Positions 26,786 through 35,236 of a stretch of 64,000 bases of DNA are shown in pieces. This stretch comes from CAIVAT01 sp964525995 (GTDB taxonomy: Bacteria > Bacteroidota > Bacteroidia > Bacteroidales > FEN-979), in NCBI GenBank assembly GCA_964525995.1, contig CAZGIM010000005.1:124001-188000 (forward strand). Reading direction: 5' to 3'. Under the pieces are notes generated by a model. The model worked only from the letters and a program-made list of their open reading frames with translations. It had not been told where the DNA came from and did not search any database. Positions within the stretch are counted from its first letter, which is position 1; each line of letters begins with the position of its first letter. A program made the translations under genes and the position numbers.

Positions 26786-28059
26786 TACAAATTTTTGTCG
26801 TTTTTAACAGCACATAAGTTACCACACATAGAGCAATGGTCATCATCGCTACTTTCCGACTCAGCTTTTCTTTTGCGGGCTAATTCCGGAACAAGAGCAT
26901 AGTTGTAAATTGTTTCCCAATCCAGATCGCGCCGGGCTTTTGAAATAGAATAATCAAGCCATTGGGCTCTTTTATTCTTTTTAACAATATCGGCAGCATG
27001 AGCTGCAATGCGGCTTGCTATGATACCTTCTTTTACATCTTTGCAATCAGGAAGACACAGATGTTCAGCAGGAGTGACATAACATAAGAAGTCAGCACCA
27101 TGAATTGCAGCTACGGTACCGCCAATAGCACCCACGATATGGTCATAACCTGGCGCAATATCGGTCACTAAAGGGCCTAAAACATAAAAAGGAGCATTGT
27201 GGCACAAACGTTTCATAATTTTCATATTCATTTCAATCTGATCTAAAGGCATGTGCCCGGGACCTTCAACCATTACCTGTACTCCTTTTTCTCTCGCTCG
27301 ATCCACCAATTCACCAAGAATAAGTAATTCAGCTATTTGTCCTCTGTCGGTGGCGTCGTTTCCTGCGCCCGGGCGCAATCCATCCCCTAAGCTGATTGTT
27401 ACATCGTATTTAAAACATATATCAAGCAACCTATCATACTGTACGTATAATGGATTTTCCTCATTGTTATCTATCATCCAGCGCTTGAGAATGGCCCCGC
27501 CCCGGCTCACGATGCCACAAACTCGTTCGTCATTTTGCAAAAAGGATAAGGAGCTTTTTGTAACCCCACAGTGCAAAGTCATAAAATCAACTCCCATTTG
27601 AGCCTGTAGTTCTATTTCACGGAATAACATTTCGGGATCAAGGTCCGCTATTCTTTTATCATGCTTTAAAAGTTCGGTTACCACTCCATAAACAGGTACG
27701 GTACCTACCATTACAGGAGATTTTTCAAGGATTTTTTGTAAAATACTATGTAAATTACCTCCTGTTGATAAATCCATTATTGCATGCGCCCCATATTTAA
27801 CGGCGATCTCCATTTTTTCAAGTTCTTCGTTAAGGTCGCAATGCTTTTCTGAAGTACCGATATTAGCGTTAATCTTTATTGAAAGGCCATTTCCAATGCC
27901 GTTAACCGGAAAATTGCGGTTTATATTTTTAGGGATGACAATTTCCCCTTCTGCAATATTTTCCCGTAACCATTCAATGTCAATCTTCTCTTTTTGCGCA
28001 ATCTGGTGCATTTCAGACGTTATTATTCCATTTTTTGCTTGTATAAGTTGTGTACTCAT
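26785..28059 (-). CDS. thiC: Phosphomethylpyrimidine synthase ThiC
   Basis: The protein has 424 residues, the short form without the N-terminal extension of the proteobacterial enzyme. It contains SIKINANIGTS, HAIMDLSTGGNLH, DFMTLHCGV, SLGDGLRPGAGNDATD, VMVEGPGHMPL and GADFLCYVTPAEHL. The C-terminal CSMCGNLC (Cys 409, 412 and 416) binds the 4Fe-4S cluster used for radical SAM chemistry, turning aminoimidazole ribotide into HMP-P. The spacing is C-x2-C-x3-C. The start overlaps the thiE stop by 4 bases. Confidence 0.97.
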   Translation of the reverse strand: MSTQLIQAKNGIITSEMHQIAQKEKIDIEWLRENIAEGEIVIPKNINRNFPVNGIGNGLSIKINANIGTSEKHCDLNEELEKMEIAVKYGAHAIMDLSTGGNLHSILQKILEKSPVMVGTVPVYGVVTELLKHDKRIADLDPEMLFREIELQAQMGVDFMTLHCGVTKSSLSFLQNDERVCGIVSRGGAILKRWMIDNNEENPLYVQYDRLLDICFKYDVTISLGDGLRPGAGNDATDRGQIAELLILGELVDRAREKGVQVMVEGPGHMPLDQIEMNMKIMKRLCHNAPFYVLGPLVTDIAPGYDHIVGAIGGTVAAIHGADFLCYVTPAEHLCLPDCKDVKEGIIASRIAAHAADIVKKNKRAQWLDYSISKARRDLDWETIYNYALVPELARKRKAESESSDDDHCSMCGNLCAVKNDKNL

Positions 28060-28670
28060 ATTTTCCTCTTTAGAAGTTTTTGTAAATAAAGAATCCTTTC
28101 GTCTGGTTCGGTCGTTTGCATTAAGAACCGAACTACTGCAATATTGACAGCTCCGGCGTCGATTACCGGCCGGATATTCTCTGGGAAAATCCCACCAATT
28201 GCCACTACCGGGACATCGGAAAACCCAATTACCTTTTTTAATAAATCTGTGCCAACGGGGAGGTCGGGTTTAGACTTGGCATGGGTAGGATAAATAGGTC
28301 CAAAGCCAATGTAATCAGGTTTTTTTAAAAGTGCTTCTCTGGCCTGTTCAAGGGAGTGAGTAGAAAGGCCAATTTTCATATCACCAACTATTTTGCGAGC
28401 TTCTTCAATTGGAATATCATCCTGCCCCAGATGAAGATAATCAGCTTCACAAATAAAGGCAATGTCAGGACGGTCGTTAATTACAAATTTAGTTTGGGTA
28501 CCTCTGGTTATTGAACGGATTTCTTTTCCAATCCTTATCGATTCTTTATCGGACAGATGTTTCTCACGGAGTTGCAGCATTTTTATACCATAAGAAACAC
28601 ATTTTTCGGCAAAAGCACGATGTGATAATAGAGGGTTGGTAATAATTGCATAAACACCAATCTGGTTCAT
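28056..28670 (-). CDS. thiE: Thiamine-phosphate synthase
   Basis: The protein has 204 residues and forms a TIM barrel. It shows MLQLREKHLSDKE, FVINDRPDIAF, YLHLGQDDIPIEEA, IGLSTHSLEQ, YIGFGPIYPTHAKS and VAIGGI, all hallmark ThiE segments for binding HMP-PP and thiazole phosphate. It joins the two halves to thiamine monophosphate in the cytoplasm. The gene starts 2 bases after the thi4 stop and overlaps the thiC start by 4 bases, so it lies inside a tightly packed operon. Confidence 0.96.
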   Translation of the reverse strand: MNQIGVYAIITNPLLSHRAFAEKCVSYGIKMLQLREKHLSDKESIRIGKEIRSITRGTQTKFVINDRPDIAFICEADYLHLGQDDIPIEEARKIVGDMKIGLSTHSLEQAREALLKKPDYIGFGPIYPTHAKSKPDLPVGTDLLKKVIGFSDVPVVAIGGIFPENIRPVIDAGAVNIAVVRFLMQTTEPDERILYLQKLLKRKI

Positions 28671-28672
28671 AA

Positions 28673-29443
28673 TTATTTGTTTATTTGACTCGCTATTAGT
28701 GCTGCAACTTTTTTACCCGACAAGAGCATTCCTCCAAAAATAGGGCCCATTCTGAAGCCTCCACTAACACCATTAGCAGCCATGCCAGAGACATATAATC
28801 CAGGGAAGATTTCTTTTGTATTTTCAATGGTTGTGCGTTCGGCTTCATTTACTGACAATGACCGTTCTCCCTGGACTTTGCCAGAAACCGTATTTAATTG
28901 TATATTGTTTTTCCTTTCAAGTATGCAGGCAATATCGCAATCGTGACCGGTTCCGTCAATAACCGCTTTGGCCATTATAACCAACGGATCGACATGAAGT
29001 CTTTCGCGGTGTACGGGAGTCCAGTTTAATACAATGCCCGATACTTTATTGTTTAGAAAAACTACATCTTCGACCGAAGTACAGTTAAAAATTCTTGCTC
29101 CCGCTTTACCTGCATGATAAATAAGCGAAGATGTTGCCTGTACAGAATCCAGCGTATAGTAATCTCCCTCGTAATGGGTATAATCAATTTGGAACTCATC
29201 AAGTATTTGTAATGCTTCTTTTTGTACCACAATCTCATTAAACATCATGGCACCGCCCCACATTCCTCCGCCAGGGGCTAATTTTCTTTCGAACATGACA
29301 ACTTGTAGGCCCTTTTTAGCTAGATAGTAAGCAGCAACTAATCCTGACGGGCCTCCGCCGACAATAGCTACATCAACCGATAAACTCTCTTTGATTTTTT
29401 TAAAATAGGAATCAATAATTCCTGAAGATACAATTTGTTCCAT
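28673..29443 (-). CDS. thi4: Thi4-type thiamine thiazole synthase
   Basis: The protein has 256 residues. A Rossmann motif (VAIVGGGPSGLVAAYYLAKK) binds the dinucleotide, and ERKLAPGGGMWGGAMMFNEI and the C-terminal GMAANGVSGGFRMGPIFGGM are signature Thi4 segments. Thi4 enzymes build the thiazole half from NAD and glycine. Eukaryotic forms give up an active-site Cys sulfur, whereas archaeal and many anaerobic bacterial forms use free sulfide. A GTGHDCDIACILERK stretch lies in the active-site region, but I cannot assign the sulfur-donor position without an alignment. It is the first gene after the TPP riboswitch. ThiG, ThiS and ThiH are absent from the operon. Confidence 0.93.
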   Translation of the reverse strand: MEQIVSSGIIDSYFKKIKESLSVDVAIVGGGPSGLVAAYYLAKKGLQVVMFERKLAPGGGMWGGAMMFNEIVVQKEALQILDEFQIDYTHYEGDYYTLDSVQATSSLIYHAGKAGARIFNCTSVEDVVFLNNKVSGIVLNWTPVHRERLHVDPLVIMAKAVIDGTGHDCDIACILERKNNIQLNTVSGKVQGERSLSVNEAERTTIENTKEIFPGLYVSGMAANGVSGGFRMGPIFGGMLLSGKKVAALIASQINK

Positions 29444-29497
29444 ACAACTGTTTATTTTAGTTAATATTCAACTACAAATAAACAGGGGGATGAATGC

Positions 29498-29577
29498 ATA
29501 CTTAACTTCCCTACGCTGGCATTACCCAGATCAGGTTAGAGGGTATGATCTCAGCCTTTAAATTAAGGCACCCCTAG
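29498..29577 (-). promoter_or_regulatory. TPP riboswitch
   Basis: On the minus strand the sequence contains, in order, GGGGTGCC, GGCTGAGATCATACCC, AACCTGATCTGGGTAATGCC and AGCGTAGGGAAGTT. These are the conserved parts of the THI-box aptamer: the pyrimidine-sensing CUGAGA loop and the pyrophosphate-sensing arm. It ends about 55 bases before the thi4 ATG. It should turn down the whole thi4-thiE-thiC-thiD-HAD operon when thiamine pyrophosphate is abundant, probably by blocking translation start, since I see no terminator stem with a U-tract. Confidence 0.96.
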
Positions 29578-29689
29578 TTTATTTTTTAACAATAAGCCCT
29601 TTTATTGAGCTCAGCGATAAAAGTATGTAAAATTCATGAAAACTCGGTATGTTTTATTTAAATGCTTAGTCTCTTTTTTTGAAGACACT

Positions 29690-30181
29690 TTATTCAAGAA
29701 CCTTAATCATCCAAACTATACTCATTCCGTCGGTTCGAGCACCTGCTTGAACCCCAACCTGCCGAAAGCCATTTTTTTGCAAAAGGTTTAGCGTGGTTTG
29801 ATTGTCTTCAAATACCATGGAATCAATACTTGGGTAGTTTTCCTTTGTAGCTATTGCAATACATTCATTTATCAGTAACTGTCCAATGCCTTTTCGCCAA
29901 CATGTATTTTCGACGATAAGAAGAAAAAGTTCAAATCCCAGCGATTGTTTCTTTTTGTATGCCAATACTCCTAAAAACTCATTGTCCTGTTCGTATGCAA
30001 GGTAATCCATACCATTTTCACGATGCTTTTCGGTCTGGCAAGCAATTTCTTCTTTGGTAAACTTTTTGAATGAATAGCTTACGTATTTCAGTATTCGGTC
30101 ATTATTAAGGTTTCGAAACAAGAACTCGGTTAAGGCGCTGAAATCTGTCTTATTATCCAATGGTTGTATTAATCGGATCAT
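29690..30181 (-). CDS. GNAT-family N-acetyltransferase
   Basis: The protein has 163 residues. The acetyl-CoA-binding loop is in TCWRKGIGQLLINECI (R/Q-x-x-G-x-G type), preceded by the beta4 strand LGFELFLLIV and followed by NQTTLNLLQKNGFRQVGVQ, the usual motif B. GNAT proteins acetylate amines on small molecules or proteins; the substrate is not predictable. It lies upstream of the thiamine riboswitch on the same strand and is probably not part of that operon. Confidence 0.88.
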   Translation of the reverse strand: MIRLIQPLDNKTDFSALTEFLFRNLNNDRILKYVSYSFKKFTKEEIACQTEKHRENGMDYLAYEQDNEFLGVLAYKKKQSLGFELFLLIVENTCWRKGIGQLLINECIAIATKENYPSIDSMVFEDNQTTLNLLQKNGFRQVGVQAGARTDGMSIVWMIKVLE

Positions 30182-30254
30182 AGTTCATTTACATTTTATG
30201 AGAAAATATTGATACTCAGTTATTGGCTCTATTGAGATCGTCCATATTGGGTTT

Positions 30255-31073
30255 TCACATCGCTATTTTTAAATGTAACATATACTGAATATCTAATTTA
30301 TCGGAGAAATAGGCTTTGATTTTATTGGGTAGGCTAAGAGAAAGTCCTTCGACTTTGAAAGTATGATAAGTGTTTACCAATTGTATATTCTGATGCCAGC
30401 TACAGATAACGGATTTATCTTTGAGCCCCCACTTGAAACAAGAATTGAATTGTATCCCTGATTTTTGAATTACATCGTTAGCTATTTGAACACCCTTGGG
30501 CGAAGTAACATCGAAAAACAACTCGGCACCGGGAAATTTAGATACGACTTCCAATAAGAACTTTCTAATTTCCAGTTCTTCAAAATAAACGAATACACCT
30601 GTTGATATTAACATTATATGGTTTCCTTTAATGCCATCCATCCAGGCTGGCTCGAGGAAGGATGAAGCAATAAATTTCCGATGAGCTGTTTCTTCCAGAA
30701 ATTGTTTGCGTAAAGCAATGACGTCAGGTAAATCCAAATCGTACCATTGTATCTGACTATTGTTTATCCGGTCGTACGTGGTGTCTAATCCACAGCCAAT
30801 ATTTACAATGGTTGCATCAGGATGTCGCTCAATGAAGGTTTTTATTACTCCGTCAAATCTCATACAACGTGCAATCCACGATATCTGACTTATTTCTGCC
30901 ACATTTTTATCCAAATGCTGAAAATCATAATCAATGGAACGAAAAATTTTTACGGCCACAGGGTCCTGTAATAGCGGTTTCTTTTTAGCAGTTTCCGTTG
31001 CCCGTGCCCATAATGGCATAAACAATGTTTGCTGAATGTCACCCAATTGCATATCAGTTTTATAGTCAGTCAT
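30255..31073 (-). CDS. Leucine carboxyl methyltransferase-family (PPM1-like) O-methyltransferase
   Basis: The protein has 272 residues. LFMPLWARATETAKKKPLLQ at the start, DATIVNIGCGLDTTYDRI as SAM motif I, WYDLDLPDVIALRKQFL and ISTGVFVYFEE are the standard marks of the LCM/PPM1 family, often called polyketide O-methyltransferases in bacteria. Eukaryotic members methylate a protein C-terminus; bacterial substrates are mostly unknown. The gene starts 11 bases after the stop of the Cys-rich gene, so the two are likely cotranscribed. Confidence 0.88.
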   Translation of the reverse strand: MTDYKTDMQLGDIQQTLFMPLWARATETAKKKPLLQDPVAVKIFRSIDYDFQHLDKNVAEISQISWIARCMRFDGVIKTFIERHPDATIVNIGCGLDTTYDRINNSQIQWYDLDLPDVIALRKQFLEETAHRKFIASSFLEPAWMDGIKGNHIMLISTGVFVYFEELEIRKFLLEVVSKFPGAELFFDVTSPKGVQIANDVIQKSGIQFNSCFKWGLKDKSVICSWHQNIQLVNTYHTFKVEGLSLSLPNKIKAYFSDKLDIQYMLHLKIAM

Positions 31074-31084
31074 TTTGAGAGGTT

Positions 31085-31537
31085 TTACCAGTGAAATTTA
31101 ATATAGAAATGATGAATCCATAATGCAACAAGTTCTTTCCCGGCTACGGAATTCCATTCTTTTTCAATATCAAGATGACACTTTATCCCTTCGCCTTTAC
31201 GGTTGTGGTGGCAGAACCTGCATTCCATAGGTTGAAATCCGGTATTATACAGTTCGCATAAGCTGTTTTTTAAAAAAGTACAGCTATTGTGTGAAAAAAT
31301 TTGTAGCGCAACTTTACCTTCATTACCCTTAAAAGCAGGAGACAAAACCCCAAAAGTAAAGTCGGGAGAAAGTTCAAGCATCATCCTGTTCCCTATTCTG
31401 CTATATATGACGGTTTCAGCTTCTTTTACTGTCCACCAGCCCGGTCGCCGACAATAATTTGTACATATTGCGCATTTACATGGGTCTGATGGGGGATATT
31501 TTTCAGCAAGTGATATATAATTATCTGTACAATTCAT
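31085..31537 (-). CDS. Cys-rich protein, YkgJ-like metal-binding (tentative)
   Basis: The protein has 150 residues. An N-terminal cluster (DPCKCAICTNYCRRPGWW) and a later one (HNSCTFLKNSLCEL, MECRFCHHNRKGEGIKCHLD) give ten or so conserved-looking cysteines. The second group resembles the CxxxxxxxC...C.xC pattern of YkgJ-type zinc/iron-chelating domains. No signal peptide is present. Function is unknown. A heavily deleted copy of its 3' part and its upstream region is found at about 34.95-35.24 kb. Confidence 0.75.
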   Translation of the reverse strand: MNCTDNYISLAEKYPPSDPCKCAICTNYCRRPGWWTVKEAETVIYSRIGNRMMLELSPDFTFGVLSPAFKGNEGKVALQIFSHNSCTFLKNSLCELYNTGFQPMECRFCHHNRKGEGIKCHLDIEKEWNSVAGKELVALWIHHFYIKFHW

Positions 31538-31722
31538 GTTTTACTTTTATACGTCGATACAGCATCTTAATAAGTCAGATATAGAACTCATTGACAAATT
31601 GTTAGTATTACGGCGGCTCGTTTTGCTTTTTTTTTTTGTTTCATTTTTTTGGTGTCCAAATTTATTTTTGTGACATTTGGCTTGAAATAGTGAACGTTCA
31701 TCATTTTATGACACAGAATTTT
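31533..31722. repeat. Duplicated intergenic segment, copy A
   Basis: TCTTAATAAGTCAG, ATTGACAAATTGTT, TTTTTTGGTGTCCAAATTTA, GTGACATTTGG and AATAGTGAACGTTCATCATT match, in order and spacing, the segment at about 35052-35236. Together with the last 85 bases of the Cys-rich gene (31119-31204) they show that a block covering both was duplicated. Confidence 0.8.
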
Positions 31723-32197
31723 TAATTGGTACAACTTCTGTAAATGAGCCTCTTGCAAACAGAGATTCCAAGATGTCAAAGAACCAAATTCTGACTAATT
31801 AAATATCTATTTGAAGTCTTACCGGATCCGTTGCAGACTTTACTCAATTCATATGCATTTTTGCCTTGATCAAAATTCGCTTCGATCTGATTCCTGATTT
31901 CCCGTTCATTTTATTATTTCATTTTCTGATATGGCGTTAAAGTTTCTTTTGTCGGATGGTCCAGAGGGAACGGAAAAACGAATGCCACATTATTTCATAT
32001 ATGCTCTGTCTTCACTTGGTCCATAGATCTTATCAACAATCACAGCTTCTTGATATTATTCTTTACAGTCTGTGGATGCATGCATCAACTTGCTTCATTA
32101 AATTGGTTGTTTACTGTCCAATCCTCTCGTTTCAGTCATGTATACATTTACTGACCTGAAATATTTAATCTTTTCGTTTCGTGTACGACTAAGGCAC
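31538..32197. other. Long intergenic region, 660 bases
   Basis: The left part (to about 31720) is a duplicated divergent promoter region, copy A, ending at ATGACACAGAATTTTTAA, which looks like the start of a lost plus-strand gene. The right part (31800-32197) contains no open frame or RNA that I can support. Confidence 0.55.
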
Positions 32198-33499
32198 TTA
32201 ATCCTGAAGACACCTGACAGAGAACCCGGCTATCTTGGCATAGTCGGAACGATATGCCTCTTCAGTATTGTAGTTGAGACCACAGGTCCATGCGGCATTA
32301 GAATCGTTCTGGTTCTGTGACGACGACCAGATGTCGGCGTAGTTCGTGAGATTGTAGAAAAAACCAATGCCACTCCGGTTGCCACTCGGGAAACCAGTAA
32401 AACCACTGCTGTTGGTCGCCCCGGCATTAGGAGAAGCCCAATGAGCAGTTCCCGCTTCTTTCATCTTGCCACCTGCTACACTTACACCCCCTAAAAAAGT
32501 AATTAATTCGGTCCATTCATTGTCAGTCGGGATATGCCATCCCGGGGGGCATATCCCTTGTGCACCTTCGTTAGTAGACCATTGCATCGCATTATTCCAC
32601 TGATATAATCCACCGTATTCAATACAATTCACTTCATCATCGTTATAACAGTATTTCTCAATAGCTCCATGATTGGATTGCCCTTGGGTACCATTAATTT
32701 TTGTCCCAATATTCAGATTCTCTCTAAACCAGCATTGTGATCCTATTTGAATAGTATTATAGGTATAGTTCATATAGGTAATGGCAGGCGTTTCCGGGCA
32801 GGATGAACCAGTAGCAGGAAAATTGAGGATGTATGATTTGTTTATTGTTGGTGCATCTTGAAAAGCTTTTGTAAAGGTATTGTAGTACCCGATAAATCGT
32901 AGTGTATCGCCAGCTGAAAAAACAAACTGATTTGACATTTGTGAAGATTTTAATATAAAAGATTTAGGTTCTTCTCCATTGTATGTAAGAATTGATTTTA
33001 CAGAGGATTGCATTGTGGATGACAAAATTTTAATACTTTTTTTCATTGTTTTGAAATATGTTGTAAAGACATAGATCTCTTTACCTCCAGGTGTGAATAT
33101 AAATGAATGATAACCGCAATCGAGTTTCTTAATGAAAAAGGCAACCCGCTTACCATTTAAAAGAGAAACATCAACCGTGATTTCCCCGTCTTCTGGTAAA
33201 TATAGTAGGATTTTCGTGTGTTCTGTAACGGGGTTTGGCGTATTCTGAAATACTTGAAATTCCTTGGAAAATGAATGTAATTTACCAATTCCAACTTGAA
33301 TTAATGACAGAACAGTATCAGGCCAATAGAGGGTTGTATCACAGTTCTCTTTCAAATTTCGTATGTCGATCCTGCTAAGCTGTGCATATTCTCCATTCGT
33401 AATTCCTGTAAAAGCAAGCGAAATTTCTTGCCGTTGTCCAAGCGTATTGTATTGAAACAGAAATGAAAAGATGACTGTAATTAAAGCTAAATTTTTCAT
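32198..33499 (-). CDS. Secreted FISUMP-domain protein with internal T9SS-CTD-like module
   Basis: The start at 33499 gives MKNLALITVIFSFLFQYNTL, a signal peptide. The 433-residue protein has the same order as its paralogs: beta domain (EISLAFTGITNGEYAQLSRI), internal sorting-like stretch (FQNTPNPVTEHTKILLYLPE, LNGKRVAFFI) and FISUMP (CWFRENLNIGT, GLYQWNNAMQW, GICPPGWHIPT, DIWSSSQNQNDSNAAWTC, GFSVRCLQD). The variable segment after WSSS again differs from all other copies. An IS element begins only 24 bases upstream of the ATG, so the native promoter has been separated from the gene. Confidence 0.87.
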   Translation of the reverse strand: MKNLALITVIFSFLFQYNTLGQRQEISLAFTGITNGEYAQLSRIDIRNLKENCDTTLYWPDTVLSLIQVGIGKLHSFSKEFQVFQNTPNPVTEHTKILLYLPEDGEITVDVSLLNGKRVAFFIKKLDCGYHSFIFTPGGKEIYVFTTYFKTMKKSIKILSSTMQSSVKSILTYNGEEPKSFILKSSQMSNQFVFSAGDTLRFIGYYNTFTKAFQDAPTINKSYILNFPATGSSCPETPAITYMNYTYNTIQIGSQCWFRENLNIGTKINGTQGQSNHGAIEKYCYNDDEVNCIEYGGLYQWNNAMQWSTNEGAQGICPPGWHIPTDNEWTELITFLGGVSVAGGKMKEAGTAHWASPNAGATNSSGFTGFPSGNRSGIGFFYNLTNYADIWSSSQNQNDSNAAWTCGLNYNTEEAYRSDYAKIAGFSVRCLQD

Positions 33500-33522
33500 A
33501 AAATACATTTTAAATGGTTTAT

Positions 33523-34907
33523 CCTGATTAATTCATTAGAAACTTTTTCGTCAATAAAAATTTCGACTTAAGGTTGATCTGATCAATTTTTTTGAACAAT
33601 CCGTCAAAAAACGCCCTTCGTCGATCATTCACAGACATCACCAACGTCGTTTTTCTGCTATGTCTGACAAGGTAACTCGCTATTGCAATGCATTGGAACT
33701 TCAAAGTTGCCAAAGTCGGGTCATGCTTGGAGTTGATCAGCGCTATCTTATACAGGCTCATCAGGTTATATGCAACGCAAACCCAGCGAAAAGCAGCTTC
33801 AGTGGCGCCGAAATCCTCACAACAGAAGCCGTCAAGACCATAGCTCTCTTTCAGTTCCCGAATTTGCGTTTCAGCTTCAGCCCTGTGACGGTAAAGCTCC
33901 CATATCAGGCGATCAGAAAGTTCCAGATCCGTTACAAAGGCCGAATAGAGGTAGCTGGCAAACTCATCGTATTCCTCAAACAAAGACTTACCCCCGCTTT
34001 GGGGGTGATTGCTCTTATTCTTTCTGACAACCACCACTCTGCGGGCATGATTCCAACCTGTTAACCTGCACTCAATGGAGCATATGTCGATACCATCGGA
34101 ATACCGAACCCAGTTGTCAGCCTCAAAGATCTCTTGGACCAGCCCGGCATACATTTTTGCCGCAACGATGTACTTCAGTTTATTCTTTTCAAGGATGCCA
34201 AGGGTTGTTTCACTAAAGAAACCACTGTCTGCTCTTACCAATCCGATGTTTGATTTATCAAGCGTTTTGAGTAACACCGCAATAAAATCCTCGATGTCTG
34301 TACTACTGACACTGTCGCCAGTGCGCATCCAGGACTGTATAACCATTTTGGCTTCGGCTGCAAAAGCAATCAAAGGATGATGAGAACCACGACCCGGCTT
34401 CCTTGGATTGTAGCCCACTTCCACTCCATCCTGACTGCCATAACGGCTGATGACGGTAGAATCGATATCCACTGTATGGTGCTTTACCTTGAGTTTTGTA
34501 AACCACCATCGGTTAAGTTCAATAAAAACTTCATCATTTAACTCAACGTCAAACTTCTTAAAGAACCGACTGAACGTGCTTTCACTTGCCATACCTTTTG
34601 TCCAGCCAAACATCTCGCTGACTACCTTATCGTGTCTCAACAATCCGGCATGGGCCAACCGTCGTGCTCCAAGGATAACGCTGACCAGAAATCCTTCGAT
34701 GATATCCACAGGATCATATCCCCTGTTGGAACCTGGCTGAGGCAATGGCAAAGATGAGATCACCTCTTGAAGGCCGCTGTTTTGATAGAAGTTCTTTACG
34801 GTTGTAAGACCTCCAAATGGCGTGATCGGACGATCTGTGTACCTGATGTCAAATTCTGCATCCATTGGGTGTTAACTGAAATGAACGGTGAAGTTAGTGA
34901 AATCAGG
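33523..34907 (-). mobile_element. IS1380-family insertion sequence
   Basis: The element is about 1385 bases. Its outer ends both begin CCTGATT (33523 on the plus strand, 34907 on the minus strand) and then diverge, so the inverted repeats are short or imperfect. The flanking bases (TTAT left, CATT right) do not form an obvious target duplication. The transposase fills nearly the whole element, and its stop codon lies in the left end. It sits 24 bases upstream of the FISUMP gene, facing the same way. Confidence 0.75.
33528..34865 (-). CDS. IS1380-family transposase
   Basis: The protein has 445 residues and appears intact. DIDSTVISRYGSQDG holds the first catalytic Asp, LVRADSGFFSE the second, and WELYRHRAEAETQIRELKES the Glu in the YREK-like DDE region. 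The surrounding text (GYDPVDIIEGFLVSVILGAR, STFSRFFKKF, YNLMSLYKI) is typical of IS1380. It catalyses cut-and-paste transposition of the element. An intact frame suggests recent arrival and possible activity. Confidence 0.94.
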   Translation of the reverse strand: MDAEFDIRYTDRPITPFGGLTTVKNFYQNSGLQEVISSLPLPQPGSNRGYDPVDIIEGFLVSVILGARRLAHAGLLRHDKVVSEMFGWTKGMASESTFSRFFKKFDVELNDEVFIELNRWWFTKLKVKHHTVDIDSTVISRYGSQDGVEVGYNPRKPGRGSHHPLIAFAAEAKMVIQSWMRTGDSVSSTDIEDFIAVLLKTLDKSNIGLVRADSGFFSETTLGILEKNKLKYIVAAKMYAGLVQEIFEADNWVRYSDGIDICSIECRLTGWNHARRVVVVRKNKSNHPQSGGKSLFEEYDEFASYLYSAFVTDLELSDRLIWELYRHRAEAETQIRELKESYGLDGFCCEDFGATEAAFRWVCVAYNLMSLYKIALINSKHDPTLATLKFQCIAIASYLVRHSRKTTLVMSVNDRRRAFFDGLFKKIDQINLKSKFLLTKKFLMN

Positions 34908-34953
34908 CATTTGGAATAAATTGTTTACTTTTATTGAATTGATCAGGTTTATA

Positions 34954-35052
34954 TTAATTTATCGATACTTTAACAAGTTCTTTCCTGCCTTCATAATTTT
35001 TTTCTTTTTCAATATCAAAATGACACTTTATCCCTTCTTCTTTACGGTTCAT
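34954..35052 (-). pseudogene. Internally deleted copy of the Cys-rich gene
   Basis: A 32-codon frame starts MNRKEEGIKCHFDIEKEKNY and ends at a TAA. It matches the intact Cys-rich gene at 31085-31537 around NRKGEGIKCHLDIEKEW, but everything between the start codon and that point (about 330 bases) is missing, as is the true C-terminus. The remnant joins the original start codon to the 3' region, so it arose by deletion after duplication. Confidence 0.7.
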
Positions 35053-35236
35053 GTTTTAAATTTTATCTGTCAATACTGAATCTTAATAAGTCAGGTATAA
35101 AACCAATTGACAAATTGTTCGCGCTACTGCGTTTTGTCTCATTCTTTTTCAGTTGTTTCTTTTTTTTGGTGTACAAATTTATTTTAGTGACATTTGGATT
35201 AAAATAGTGAATATTCATCATTTTATGATAAAGAAT
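35052..35236. repeat. Duplicated intergenic segment, copy B
   Basis: This segment matches copy A at 31533-31722 through TCTTAATAAGTCAG, ATTGACAAATTGTT, TTTTTTTGGTGTACAAATTT, GTGACATTTGG and AATAGTGAATATTCATCATT. Here the segment leads into an intact plus-strand LuxR regulator, whereas in copy A that gene is gone. A third, shorter match (AATAGTGAATATTCATCATT) lies at about 25286-25307. Confidence 0.8.

Noticed and set aside
32138..32320. Short plus-strand frame in the 31.8-32.2 kb gap
   Set aside because: It overlaps the end of the FISUMP gene on the other strand and shows no start signal or family pattern.
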